From Glandiceps talaboti (taxonomy: Eukaryota > Hemichordata > Enteropneusta > Spengelidae), in the NCBI RefSeq assembly GCF_964340395.1, contig NC_135567.1, positions 20,592,806 to 20,642,805 on the forward strand: a stretch of 50,000 nucleotides of DNA. Direction: 5' to 3'. Under the pieces are notes generated by a model. The model was not told the origin of the DNA. It saw nothing but the letters and a program-made list of their open reading frames with translations, and searched no databases. Positions 1 through 10,300 of the stretch are shown one piece after another. Within the stretch, counting starts at the first letter, position 1. The number at the start of each line of letters is the position of its first letter. Made by a program: the position numbers and the translations under genes.

Positions 1-3000
1 GTTTGCCTTGTCACTAAATCTTGCTCCACAGTCCTCACACAGGAAAGGTTTTACTCCTGTGTGCATTTTAATATGTTGTGCGAGATGTTCCTTCCGAATA
101 AATGCCTTTTCACAAAACTCGCATTTATGAGGCCTCTCACGAACACTTGCATGAGTCTTTAAGTGTCGAGTGTAATGTCCACGGCTACTGAATCGCAAAC
201 CACACAGCTCACATTGGTGAGGTTTGATACCAAGATGCACTTTATCGTTATGTGCCGCAAGGTATCGCTTACACAGATACACCTTCTTACAAATTGGACA
301 AGCAAACCTCTTATCTGAGTGACAATCATTCAAGTGTTTTTGTAGATATCTTCTCAATGTGAAAGTTTTTTTGCATATTTTACATTCGTGTGATCTTTCC
401 GTGGCATGCACTGAATTCACGTGATAATTCAAATACACTTCTGCTATAAATTTGGCATCACATTTTTCACAAGTGTATGGCTTCTCACCTGTATGGTTTC
501 TCATATGTACCATCATCCGATATAATGGATACGATTTCTCACAAACCTTACATGTATATATTTCACCTCGTTTTATATATTTTTCTGTCAATTCAGTAGA
601 TACCATGCTGACTTCATCTTTTCCACAAACAGTACTAAAATTATCGACAGCCATATTAGCAACAGATGTATTGTCAGCCGTATTATTGACAGACGCATTG
701 TCAGTCGTATTATTGACAGATGTATCATTGACAGCTGTATCATTGACGGCCATATCATCAACTGATGTATCATTGACTGCTGTATTATCGACAGATGAAT
801 CGACAGCCGTATTGTCGACAGACATATCGACAGCTGTATTGTCAACAGACGTATCATCGACAGCTTTACTTTCGACAGACGTATCGACAGCCGTATTGTC
901 AACAAACGTATCATTGACAGCTGTATCATCGACAACCGTATTGTTAACAGCTGAATCATTGACACCCGTATTGTTGACAGACATATCATTGACAGCCGTA
1001 TTGTTGACAGACATATTATCAACATACGTATTATCGACAGCCGAATTATTGACAGATGTTTTATCGACAGACGTATTGACAGCCGTATTGTCAACAGACG
1101 TATCATTGACAACCGTATTGTTGACAGACATATTATCAACAGACGTATTATCTGCAGATGTTTCATCAACAGCCGAATTATTGACAGATGTTTTACTGAC
1201 AGACATATCACTGACAGCCGTATTGTTGACAGACGTATCACTGACAGCCGTGTTGTCGACAGATGTTTTATCGACAGATGTATTATCGACAGCCGAATTA
1301 TTGACAGATGTTTCATCGACAGACGTATCACTGACAGATGTATCATCGACAGCCGTTTTATCGACAGCCGTATCACAGACAGCTGTATTATCGACAGACG
1401 TATTGTTTACAGCTTTGTTACCAACAGACATATTATCACTAGATGTTTTCAAATTAAATAAGTTTAGTAGTTTTTCAGAACGGAGTATTTCCGTATAATA
1501 ATACATATTCATGTGTACCACTTGAAGAGTTTTTGACGTAAATTCTTCACCGCAATATTTACATGTATATATTTTGTTGCATCTTTCCTTAAGTGTTTTT
1601 TGGCGTGTTTCATTTTTGGGTGTTCTAACTGGGCGATCCTTTTTACACTTTTTATGTTTGCCTTTTGGTTGATAATCTGGGTCGTAATCACTATCTGTGG
1701 CTTCGTTTGGATCATAATCGGTAACCGTGGCATTGTCTGGATCATAATCGGTATCCATGGCTTCGCCTGGATCATTATAAGTATTCGTGGCTTCGTCTGG
1801 ATCATTATAAGTATCCCTGGCTTCATCTACATATTCCATAATATTTTGTTGTATTGCCTTGGTGACCTTTCTTGGACGGCCCCTTTTACGTTTCTGAGTG
1901 AGTCCTTCCGTGTTCCCATCATTTCCCACAAGGCTTCCCATCTGTGTGAGTCCACTGGAAAGTTTTCTTGGACGGCCCTTTTTCCGTTTCTGAGTGAGTC
2001 CTTCCATGTTCCCATCATTTTCCAGATAGATTCCCATTTGCTTTGGTTTACTGGAAACTTTTCTTAGACGACCTTTCCAGTTCTGACTATTATCTCCCAT
2101 TTTCTCATCATTTTCTAGAAGGCTTTTCATTTGATTGAGTCCACCAGAAAGTTTTCTTGGACAACCCTTTTTCTCTTTGTGACTGGTAGGTTGTTGTTCA
2201 ACTGTAAATTGTTGGTTCTCCTGGTGCGGTTGGCCAGTAAAAAGTTGTTGGTTATCCTGGTGTGGTTGGCCATCTGTCTGTGGATGACCAACTACAAGTT
2301 CTTTGTCAACTTTAATTGGTTGGTCTTTCCACTGTGGTTGGTAAGTAGTTGGGATATTGTTGTCCTGGAGTGGTTGGTCATTGCTGTGTGGTTGGTGAGT
2401 AGTTGGGAGATGGTAGCCCTGGAGTGGTTGGTCATTCCACTGTGGTTGGTAAGTAGTTGGGAGATGGTTGCCCTGGAGTGGTTGGTCATTGCTGTGTGGT
2501 TGTCCAATCACAGTTTGTTTGTCATGCCAGCATGGTTGATGTGGTTGTCCAATCACAGTGTGTTTGTCATGCCAGCATGGTTGATCTGACGTATGCCCAA
2601 ATTCATCTTTTGATAACTTCTCAACATCATACATCGCAATAAATGCAATTCTTTCAAATTTACTGAACTCTGCATACTCTCTGACATCACACAACAAATT
2701 CTGTAAATGAGAAGAAAAGGAATGAAATCTGTAAGTATTCAAAACGATGATGTCAAATTGGAAATTAGGAATGTTTGTTTTACGAACATTTCATATGAAA
2801 TTTGAAGTAATATAGATTACTAAAAAGTTTCACTGTTTTCATTAAAGGCCAAGCTTCCAATCCCAGGTTCTCATCCTACCTGGTAGTATTATTTTAGCCC
2901 TAAAAAATTTGTGTGGTTCCGATTATGCTCAATTTTAGACGAGGTGGGGTAGGTAGATTTTTTTTCATGTTTGAGTGTCTAGTTCAGGTAGTTATGTTTT

Positions 3001-3482
3001 CCAAATGGTCTCTGTGTTATTGGATATACAGCCATTAATGAAAATAATGAGGAAATGTTTGTTGCTTTAATATATTTTTTTCTGATCTGGCCTCTCAAAT
3101 GTAAAATAAAAATAGTTTGTAAACTTACCTGAATCCACTGTAGATGATGAGCTGTTATTCTGAACTGATCTACACATGTGTCTAATTCTGGTGTATATTT
3201 GTTTTTTAGTAACAAAGCAACAGTTTTCTCTGTGTTGCCATCGGTAACAATGTCCAGTTCCACTATATAAACACATAGACTAATACTACTGTACAGTTCT
3301 ACTATAGCTTCATTGATGATACGCTTTACAACTAGGAGGTGTTTGTCAAGATATTCTCTCTGTATGGTATTTTTAGCGACAAATTGAATTCCAAAGTGTT
3401 GAAATAAAAGTTCATTCATGAGAGCGTAAGACTTTGTTAGGGTTGTGGCTTCCATTGTATGGTTGTTATTTCTTAACTCCAC
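1..3482 (-). CDS. Zinc-finger gene A: C2H2 protein with AT-hook-like motifs, 3' end outside window
   Basis: Two coding exons are visible. Exon 1 is 3482-3129 (118 codons, donor CAG|GTAAGT) and exon 2 is 2700-1 (acceptor TTTACAG), open for 900 codons to the window edge; both junctions are phase 0. Exon 1 encodes a domain of about 118 residues that I do not recognise, nearly identical at its C-terminal end to gene B. Exon 2 starts with a conserved linker (EYAEFSKFERIAFIAMYDVE), then Gln/Pro-rich repeats (about residues 152-255), four AT-hook-like motifs of which two are good (KKGRPRK near 355, KRGRPRK near 388), acidic YDPD repeats, a degenerate finger near 495, a pentapeptide VDNTS/A array (about 538-805), then at least six C2H2 fingers and a partial one at the edge. 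The role is inferred to be nuclear DNA binding. It is a tandem paralogue of gene B. Confidence 0.85.
643..1440 (-). repeat. Coding minisatellite of about 15 bp in zinc-finger gene A
   Basis: About fifty imperfect 15-bp units (some 12 bp) read on the minus strand as V-(D/N)-(N/D)-T-(S/A), a Ser/Thr/Asn/Asp-rich low-complexity stretch between a degenerate finger and the C-terminal finger array. Length differences between units are multiples of three, so the frame holds throughout, which supports translation. The unit lacks stops in other frames too, so long overlapping open frames here on either strand are by-products. Confidence 0.85.
2292..2600 (-). repeat. Coding tandem repeats (54 bp and 45 bp) in gene A
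   Basis: Near the start of exon 2, three copies of an 18-residue unit (QPLQGYHLPTTHQPHSND and variants) follow two copies of a unit containing QPCWHDKQTVIGQPH. Both unit lengths are multiples of three, so the reading frame is kept. I know of no function; it looks like a flexible Gln/Pro/His-rich spacer. Confidence 0.75.
2890..3045. mobile_element. Dispersed repeat in the intron of gene A (copy of the element at 36.7 kb)
   Basis: This stretch shares long blocks with 36,728-36,905, including TGGTTCCGATTA, GTGTCTAGTTCAGGTAGTTA and an ATGGTCTCTSTGT block followed by TACAGCCATTA. Two diverged copies in unrelated introns indicate an interspersed element. No coding capacity is seen, and the class cannot be assigned from this copy. 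Confidence 0.6.
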
Positions 3483-3779
3483 TTTACAGAAGTCCTGTGA
3501 TCACGTCACAAACTCTGCAATATAAAAAATATAAAATAAGGGGAGTTATAGAAAGTGTACACTATAGACATTGTTGTAGAGGCAATCAAATAAGAAAGGA
3601 AGAGATATTGTCTGAATTTTATTATCACTCACTTCATTTGAAGGCAGGACTACACATGAACCTATGTACATGTACAAGGTAGCCATTTTGTGGGGGTTGT
3701 AGTAAACTTTTGTAACGTGAACAATCTTAGAGGTTGCTGTAAAAATATTGGACCCTGCCAAAGTGCCTATTGGGTATAA

Positions 3780-4195
3780 ATATATGTGCCGCCATTTGGG
3801 GTGAAGGTTTCCACCCTTTGGTCTAAAATGGGTTCTTGATTTTTAGAGATACGTAGTCTAAAATGGGGTCCACTTTACCCAATTTTCGATTTTGTTTGGT
3901 CTAAAATGAGGTCCTGGAAGGAACCACACAATAAATTCTTGACTATATATAGTTCAGAATTTCCGAGATTTCCTTGGAATTTCCCCCAGCTAATTCACTG
4001 CTTGACATTTTCATATTGGTGATGATGTATTTTAGACATTTTTTGGTCTAAAATGGGATGTTTAAAAACTTGAATGGTAAAATAGGATATTGGTTTTTGG
4101 TCAAAATGGGTCTAAAATGGGGTTCTAGGGTTGGCAGCATTGTCTGCACACCCCTACCAGACGCAGCCTGTAGTAACCCCCCCCCCCCCCCCCAG
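3780..4195. repeat. TCTAAAATGGGG-rich interspersed repeat ending near a C homopolymer
   Basis: The motif TCTAAAATGGG recurs about six times with variable spacing, followed near 4178-4193 by a run of C. The pattern looks like a decayed non-autonomous element with internal short repeats. Nothing gene-like is seen on either strand. Confidence 0.45.
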
Positions 4196-4358
4196 CATGC
4201 CCCACTATCCCCTCAATATGATGTATAGTTACTTAGTTATGATTAGTGAAAACCCTATACCATGGATGCATTTAGTGGAGATACATCCATGGCTGCACTA
4301 GTCGTCTTCCAAGACACTGGTATCAGTCACTATATAGGATTCATACATGTACATATGT

Positions 4359-4521
4359 TATAACCACAGTCGCTTGTAAACTGTTATTCCTTTCCTAAAT
4401 GGTTTTATTCTTGTCTATGACGGTCCTAATACAGAACAATGACGTTATTATTAGGACCGTCATAGACAAGAATAAATCCATTTAGGAAAGGAATAACAGT
4501 TTACAAGCGACTGTGGTTATA
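4359..4521. mobile_element. Foldback element with 73-bp arms
   Basis: Positions 4359-4431 are the reverse complement of 4449-4521 with one mismatch seen, around a 17-bp loop. The ends read TATAACCACAG and CTGTGGTTATA, compatible with a TA target duplication as in Tc1/mariner-derived MITEs, but that class call is only inference. No coding capacity. Confidence 0.75.
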
Positions 4522-5097
4522 GCACAGCCAAGGAAAAACCATGGATATATCAGGGGAGAATACATCCATGTAAAAACCTTCTTCCTTGTCTGTGGTGATG
4601 GAAGTGGGCAGAAATGTCAACATTAAATTAATATTTAAAAGTAAACAAAGAGAGGCTGACAGACTAGATTAAAAATATTATATAACTCTAGCTAATGAGA
4701 CCATACAGCACTTAACACTCATTTGCATAACATAAACAATTGTCATTTGACCTTTACGCATAATATAGAGCAAACTACACAGTTCCACCCATTAGGCACA
4801 GTATGGATGTAAAAATCATGTATTAGCCATCCATGGGCACAGGGAGACCTGTGAATCTATTTAGATACTCATGTTACGGAAAAAGCTTTTATACCAAATA
4901 TGTTATCATAGTTTACCTAACATCTTATCTTGGGAAGATTATCAAACCACATATACCTACATTTGCATATGAATTAGTTCTAATGTGTACATATTACATA
5001 ATCAGTATGTAAACTCATGATAATCCCAGAAGATAAGAAGGTTGGTATTAAAACTGTGAATCACAGATTATGTTACTTGTCTGTGTGTGAATGAAAC

Positions 5098-5213
5098 CAC
5101 TGGCACTCAAATTAATCTGTATGATAGAAAGAAAATATGTATGGTAAATAAGACTTACTTACCATACATATATATTATTTTTAAAATGGTACAGATTGAT
5201 TTGAATGCCTGCG
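5098..5213. mobile_element. hAT-like MITE, family 1, copy 1
   Basis: A 116-bp element with imperfect inverted ends (CACTGGCACTCAAATTAATC and the complement of GATTGATTTGAATGCCTGCG) is flanked by an exact 8-bp direct repeat AATGAAAC (5090-5097 and 5214-5221). An 8-bp target duplication and CA-starting ends fit the hAT superfamily. A second copy lies at 12,391-12,478; both carry an internal ATGGTAAATAAG block. Confidence 0.75.
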
Positions 5214-5247
5214 AATGAAACCATGGAGGTATACCTCTATGATGAAA

Positions 5248-5332
5248 CTTGGAGTAATTATGTCAGTATAATTACTCCAAGCATAGACCCTCCACCAACA
5301 GGATCCTGTGGGTGGAGGGTCTATACTCCAAG
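5248..5332. mobile_element. Double-hairpin foldback repeat, family 2, copy 1
   Basis: Two hairpins lie side by side: CTTGGAGTAATTAT paired with ATAATTACTCCAAG, and ATAGACCCTCCACC paired with GGTGGAGGGTCTAT. The same two motifs are nested in a different order at 31,997-32,068, and the second hairpin alone occurs at 49,044-49,079, so this is a dispersed, rearranged family. Non-coding. Confidence 0.7.
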
Positions 5333-5418
5333 GATGAAACCATATACACTATACAAGGGTCAATGATGAAACCATTGAGGTATACATGATCTATGATGAA
5401 ACCATAGACACTCTACAA

Positions 5419-5610
5419 GTAGCTGCAATAATTGTAGCGTCTTGTTGCGGTTTTGTGGGTTTTTTCGTCTGTTTTGGTGACTTTTTAAGTTTCAGTGTTT
5501 AACCCGCACCTAACGTTAGGTGCGGGTTAAACACTGAAACTTAAAAAGTCACCAAAACAGACGAAAAATCCCACAAAACCGCAACAAGACGCTACAATTA
5601 TTGCAGCTAC
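5419..5610. mobile_element. 192-bp near-perfect palindrome with flanking direct repeat
   Basis: The symmetry centre is between 5514 and 5515 (CCTAAC|GTTAGG) with no loop. The 96-bp arms match with one mismatch seen. The palindrome is immediately flanked by TCTACAA on both sides (5412-5418 and 5611-5617), as expected for a 7-8 bp target-site duplication. A foldback insertion is the simplest reading. Any open frame read across it is incidental. Confidence 0.8.
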
Positions 5611-5705
5611 TCTACAAGGGTCTATGGTGAAACTCATAACGTGGTCATTGCATAGATCCATGGTCATTGAAAGATGAGAAATGCTTTCCTTTAGATAACA
5701 GAGTT

Positions 5706-5815
5706 GTCTACTTCCTGACGCCGGTCTGTATTCCAATTTTACACTATGTTATCTTCCACATTATCTTCCCATATAACATAGTGTAAATCGGAATACAGTC
5801 CGTCAGGAAGTAGAC
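5706..5815. mobile_element. Foldback element with arms of about 45 bp
   Basis: 5706-5752 pairs with 5773-5815 with a few mismatches and small indels (ends GTCTACTTCCTGACG and CGTCAGGAAGTAGAC) around a loop of about 20 bp. ATAACAGAG occurs just outside both ends (5695-5703 and 5818-5826), a likely duplicated target. A further short hairpin, CATGGAGGTATA/TATACCTCCATG, lies at 5885-5925. Confidence 0.7.
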
Positions 5816-5929
5816 TAATAACAGAGAAAAGGTCACCTTGTCCATAGACCGTCCACGTATATGCCTTGTCTTTAATTATTCAGTCATGGAGGTATATAAA
5901 GGAGATATCCCCTTATACCTCCATGATTC

Positions 5930-6767
5930 AGTCGTGTAAGGTCTATGATTAAAGAGAGCGAATTATCAGCTATGCATGAAAAGACTAGCCATGGATGGAA
6001 GAACAACAAAACAGTGTTATTAAAAGCACAAACAATTCAAATCAAACCAAATACTCAGCTACGTACACTCTTAGTGTATCTGCTAGACCTCAGATGTTCT
6101 TCCGATACAATACGACACACGACCGAACATCGCTATCGAGGATTCGGGCAAGCCCTCACTGCGAACTTCGTTCGCTTATAGTATCGAAAGAAAGCCCGAA
6201 CGTCTAGCAGCAAGACTAGGTACACTCTGTGCTTTATACGGTTGAGTACGATGATCTTATCTCATCAAAAATTACTAGAAGCTTAACCATGTACCTTAAA
6301 ACGACTTCAGAGATTAATATTAAACTAGTAGTGAGAACGAAACGACAAAAACTCATCACTCAGGTTTCACACTCTACTGTGGGCACGTCACACGGTTCAG
6401 ATAACACATACTTACGAAGTCTCACCTGACCACGATAAATATCTTTTTGTTTTAAAAGTGACGTTTCCAGCACTCTTGTAGTACATTTACTCTGCTTTCA
6501 TACAAGTACGACTTAGCTCTGGAATCATATAATATACAGGATGATGATATAAAGTAAAGCAACGCTGACACACCCCGCGTTAGTAGTACTAGTATATGGA
6601 ATTAACTCCGCCAGCACAGTTGATTGATTATGTACTATCCTCATAATACCTTTGACCCTGCTTTTGACCTAATGACAGCGCCCTCTACCGGCTCATATTA
6701 TTAAATGCACGCTGTCAATACATATGCACATCGGAAACTGATTTTGTGTTTCATGTTGTAACAATCA
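5930..6767. other. Intergenic stretch between gene A and gene B, no gene seen
   Basis: No splice-compatible coding exon or recognisable protein similarity was found on either strand. Short open frames near 5945-6430 show no family resemblance. The stretch contains a CTCF-like motif near 6678 and leads into the presumed 3' end of gene B. Confidence 0.5.
6678..6691 (-). promoter_or_regulatory. CTCF-like core motif
   Basis: Read on the minus strand it is CCGGTAGAGGGCGC, close to the bilaterian CTCF core CCRSYAGRGGGCGC. Motif match only; similar AGAGGGCGC strings can also belong to transposon ends, so binding is unproven. Confidence 0.35.
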
Positions 6768-6787
6768 TTTATTTATCTATTTATTGC
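6768..6787 (-). terminator. Candidate poly(A) signals of zinc-finger gene B
   Basis: TTTATT occurs repeatedly on the plus strand here, giving AATAAA on the minus strand about 580 bp beyond the gene B stop codon. No downstream GU-rich element was examined rigorously. Confidence 0.3.
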
Positions 6788-7074
6788 CAATTAAAAAGAA
6801 TTTTCTTTTTCCTATGATTCAAGGAGAAAGAAAATATTACAACACGAAACAAAAGTTACAAAAAGGAAGCAACTTGTGTGTGACCAAGCCTCAACGTTTT
6901 TCTGCAAGCTATCCTTTTTGAACCCAGTCACTTGTGAGCTACACTACTATGGATCGTATTAACACTAATTAATAGATACAGTGTCTTTTTTTTTTTTTTT
7001 AAATAACTGACTACTTTCTAGTGAATATATCTGTGGTTATTTGATGAAAAAAGTATCCCAGTTGCAGCTAGTAC

Positions 7075-7285
7075 TAACAGTTTCTAGTGTAAAAGCTTTG
7101 CCACACTTTAGACATCCAAACTGTTCATTTTGCATACCATGACTTTTCAAATGTTGCTGTAATACAGAGTTTTGTTTAAATCGTTGACCACACTGCTCAC
7201 AACCAAATTATTTGTCTGTTGAATGAACACGCAAGTGTCTTGTTAGCAGATATTTGCTCTTGAACATTTTCTGACAAATTTGACT
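7075..7285 (-). pseudogene. Relic zinc-finger tail downstream of gene B
   Basis: On the minus strand, in the same frame as gene B but beyond its stop at 7364, the DNA still reads as fingers: ICQKMFKSKYLLTRHLRVH, then FGCEQCGQRFKQNSVLQQHL, then FGCLKCGKAFTLETV. The first Cys of the first finger is changed to Ser, a TAG lies directly before it and an in-frame TAA separates the first and second fingers. This looks like a former C-terminal finger block lost by stop mutations. Confidence 0.8.
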
Positions 7286-7363
7286 CTAAAAGTTCCCCTT
7301 GACGGTGATTTTAGTCACGTTACTTTTGCTCTTTTGTGTGTATTTGAATCACATTGCAAAGAT

Positions 7364-10300
7364 TCAGACTTCTTTTTTCCGTGGACAGCGATGTTTAGTA
7401 TGATGTTGAAGAGACTGTAGATGTTTGAATCGCATTCCGCAGTCATTACATTGATAAGATTGTTCCGTCGTATGTGAGATTAAATGTCGATTTAAATAAC
7501 ACTGACTGCGAAACATCTTTTCACAAATTGGACATTTTGCTGGTCCATTGACGCGTACTCTTGGTGGTTTAGTTGGATCAATTTTTCTTTTTCTTTTGGG
7601 TTTAGATTGTTTTGATTTATCATCTGATGCTATGTTTGAAGTCGGATTATTCTGATGATCAACTGGTATGCTCGTTTTTTCTCCTGGTTGATGTTTGATG
7701 TTACTTGAATCAGCACAGCTTTCCTTCATCTCTTCTATCGTCTGTCTTGCATGTTCCAAGGTGTGTTTCTCCAGAGCAGTACGTTTACTGAAATTCTTAT
7801 CACAAATCTGACACGTAAACGGTACGTGTGTTTTCAAGTGATTCTCCAAACCTGACAAATTCTTGTAATAGTTACCACAGTACTCACACCAATGTATTTC
7901 ATCCAATGAATGCATCATTAAGTGTTTAGTCAGCTCACATTTATCTGGAAACATTTTCTGACACACTTGACACATGATAGTTTTTCCATCATTCTGAGCA
8001 TTGTCTTGATACTTTTTTCTTTCCGGACATCGACATTTCACATGCTTCTGCAGGGTTTGTCGATGTTTGAATCGCATCTTACAGTACTCACATTGATGTG
8101 GTTGGTCCGTTCGATGCGAGATCAAATGTCGATTTAGATAACATCGACTTTGGAACATCTTAAAACAAATCTGACATTTTGCTGGTCCATTAACGCGGAT
8201 TCCCTTCGGTTTAAATTTTTTACTATTCTGGTCTTGTTTGATATTGTTATTTGAGCTCTGGAATGACCTCTTCTCGTTTCCCACATGCGTTTCATCTGAA
8301 TCTTCTACCATATGTGTGTCATTATTTTGATATGGTTCACTTGTTACAATTGTTGACAAAGCCTCTTCTAAATTAATAGTTGGTAAACTTTGATCATCGT
8401 ATTGCACCAGCACTGTCCTTTCTGATGATGGAACATTAAGCATATCAAAAAGAGATGTTGAAGGAGCGGAAGATACTGACGGAGGACTGCAATTATTTGA
8501 TGTTTTTGTCATTGTGTGTTTTTTAACATGTTTATTCAAATCTACTTTGCGTTGATATGTCTTTTCACAAACCTGACATGTGAAATGTTGATTTTTTGAT
8601 GTCTTGCGATGAGTTTTTAAATGGGTCTTCAAATCACGTTTACATTTATAACTACTGCTACAGTGTTGACAAGAATGTGATTTTTCTGATGCGTGAGTAA
8701 TCATGTGTTTTTTTAAGACAAGTTTACTTGGGAACTTCTCATGACAAAATTTACATCTTTGAGTGAATTTAGTACTTGCACACGGTGTGGTTTTCTTCTT
8801 CATAGCTTCACTATTCAAATCGGGTTCTTGCAATGCAGGCGTTTTATTTTTCTGACAGTTAAATTTCAAATGTTTTTGTACGCAATGCTTACGCTTAAAT
8901 TGCGCCCCACACTTCTCACATGTATGTGGTTTTTCCGTTACGTGAGACACTAGATGTCTTTTCAGATAACATGCACTTCGAAACGTTTTTTGACAAAGTT
9001 GACACTGCGCTCGTCCCATGAAACGAGAATAATCGGCATGTTTAGATCTCCCGATTCCGTGAACTGCTTTGACGTGGAACTGTTGGCCATGTTTTGATAA
9101 AAATCGTTCATCACAATAATTACATGCCACTGGTTTAATGCCGGTATGTTTCCGCATATGTACCACCATGTGTGTTAATGACTTTGTCAAACCACAAACT
9201 TTACACACATAACTTGTAATCTCCAGTGCATCTTTCATAGATGGCTCCTCTGTTGTAAAATCTTTGTTTCCATGGTTTTCACCTCCATTATCCGGATGGT
9301 CTTTCCTCGTTATACCGAGTAGTTTCTCAGCGCTTATTATCTCCTTTAGGTAGAATAGTTGTGTGTGTGCAAATAAACGAGCTTTGGTGTCAAATTTTTC
9401 CCCACAGTGTGTACAAGGGTATACAGCCTGAGGTGTACTTGGAACTCCTAAACTTTTCAAAAAGTCTAACGAAAACTGTTTTGGTGGTTTTTGTTTAAGC
9501 TTTCTTGGATGACTACTCTTCCTTTTCTTTTTCTCCCTCTTCACACTAGGAGCAGTTTCCTTCTTCTTGTCTTGCAATATTCTCTTCTGCTGTTTGAGAT
9601 TTGATTTGATTTCATGCCTTGATCCCTTTTCTTCCACATTCACATCGTTTTGCAATTTTGCTGAATTTTTGACCGTTGCTAATATAATGCGATTCAAAAT
9701 GTCTGTTGCTGATGTTGATGATGTGTTCTGTGCTCCTTCCTTCATTTCTGACACTGGGAATGTAAAACTTTGTTCTAATGACACTGATGGCATTATCTCT
9801 TTTGTTAGTATTGTGGATCTTGTTGAATCCTTTCCTGATGATGCTAGTAGCAAGGTGGACACAGAGGGCGTTGTTTCTGATGTTGGTACTGCTGACACAG
9901 AGGGCGTTGTTTCTGACGTTGGTACTGCTGACATAGCAGGTGTTGTTTCTGATGTTGGTACTGCTGACACAGAGGGCGTTGTTTCTGACGTTGGTACTGC
10001 TGGCACAAAGGGTGTTGTTTCTGATGTTGGTACTGCTGACACAGAGGGCGTTGTTTCTGACGTTGGTACTGCTGACATAGCGGATGCTGTTTCTGATGTT
10101 GACATTGCTGACACAGAGGGCGTTGTTTCTGATGTTGGTACTGCCGACATAGAAGGCGCTGTTTCTGATGTTAACACTGCTGACCTAGAGGGTGCTGTTT
10201 CTGATGTTGGGATTACTGACACAGAGGGCGCTGCATCAGGTGATCGTGGTCTCCTTTCCTGTTCTGGGATCTTTTCGATGTCAAACATGGCAATAAACGC

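Noticed and set aside
452-1498. 348-codon plus frame and 262-codon minus frame over the 15-bp array
   Set aside because: They overlap the true gene A exon 2 frame, which runs on into conserved zinc fingers on the minus strand; the repeat simply lacks stops in several frames.
5527-5736. 69-codon frame across the palindrome
   Set aside because: It arises from palindrome arm sequence; no family or splice support.
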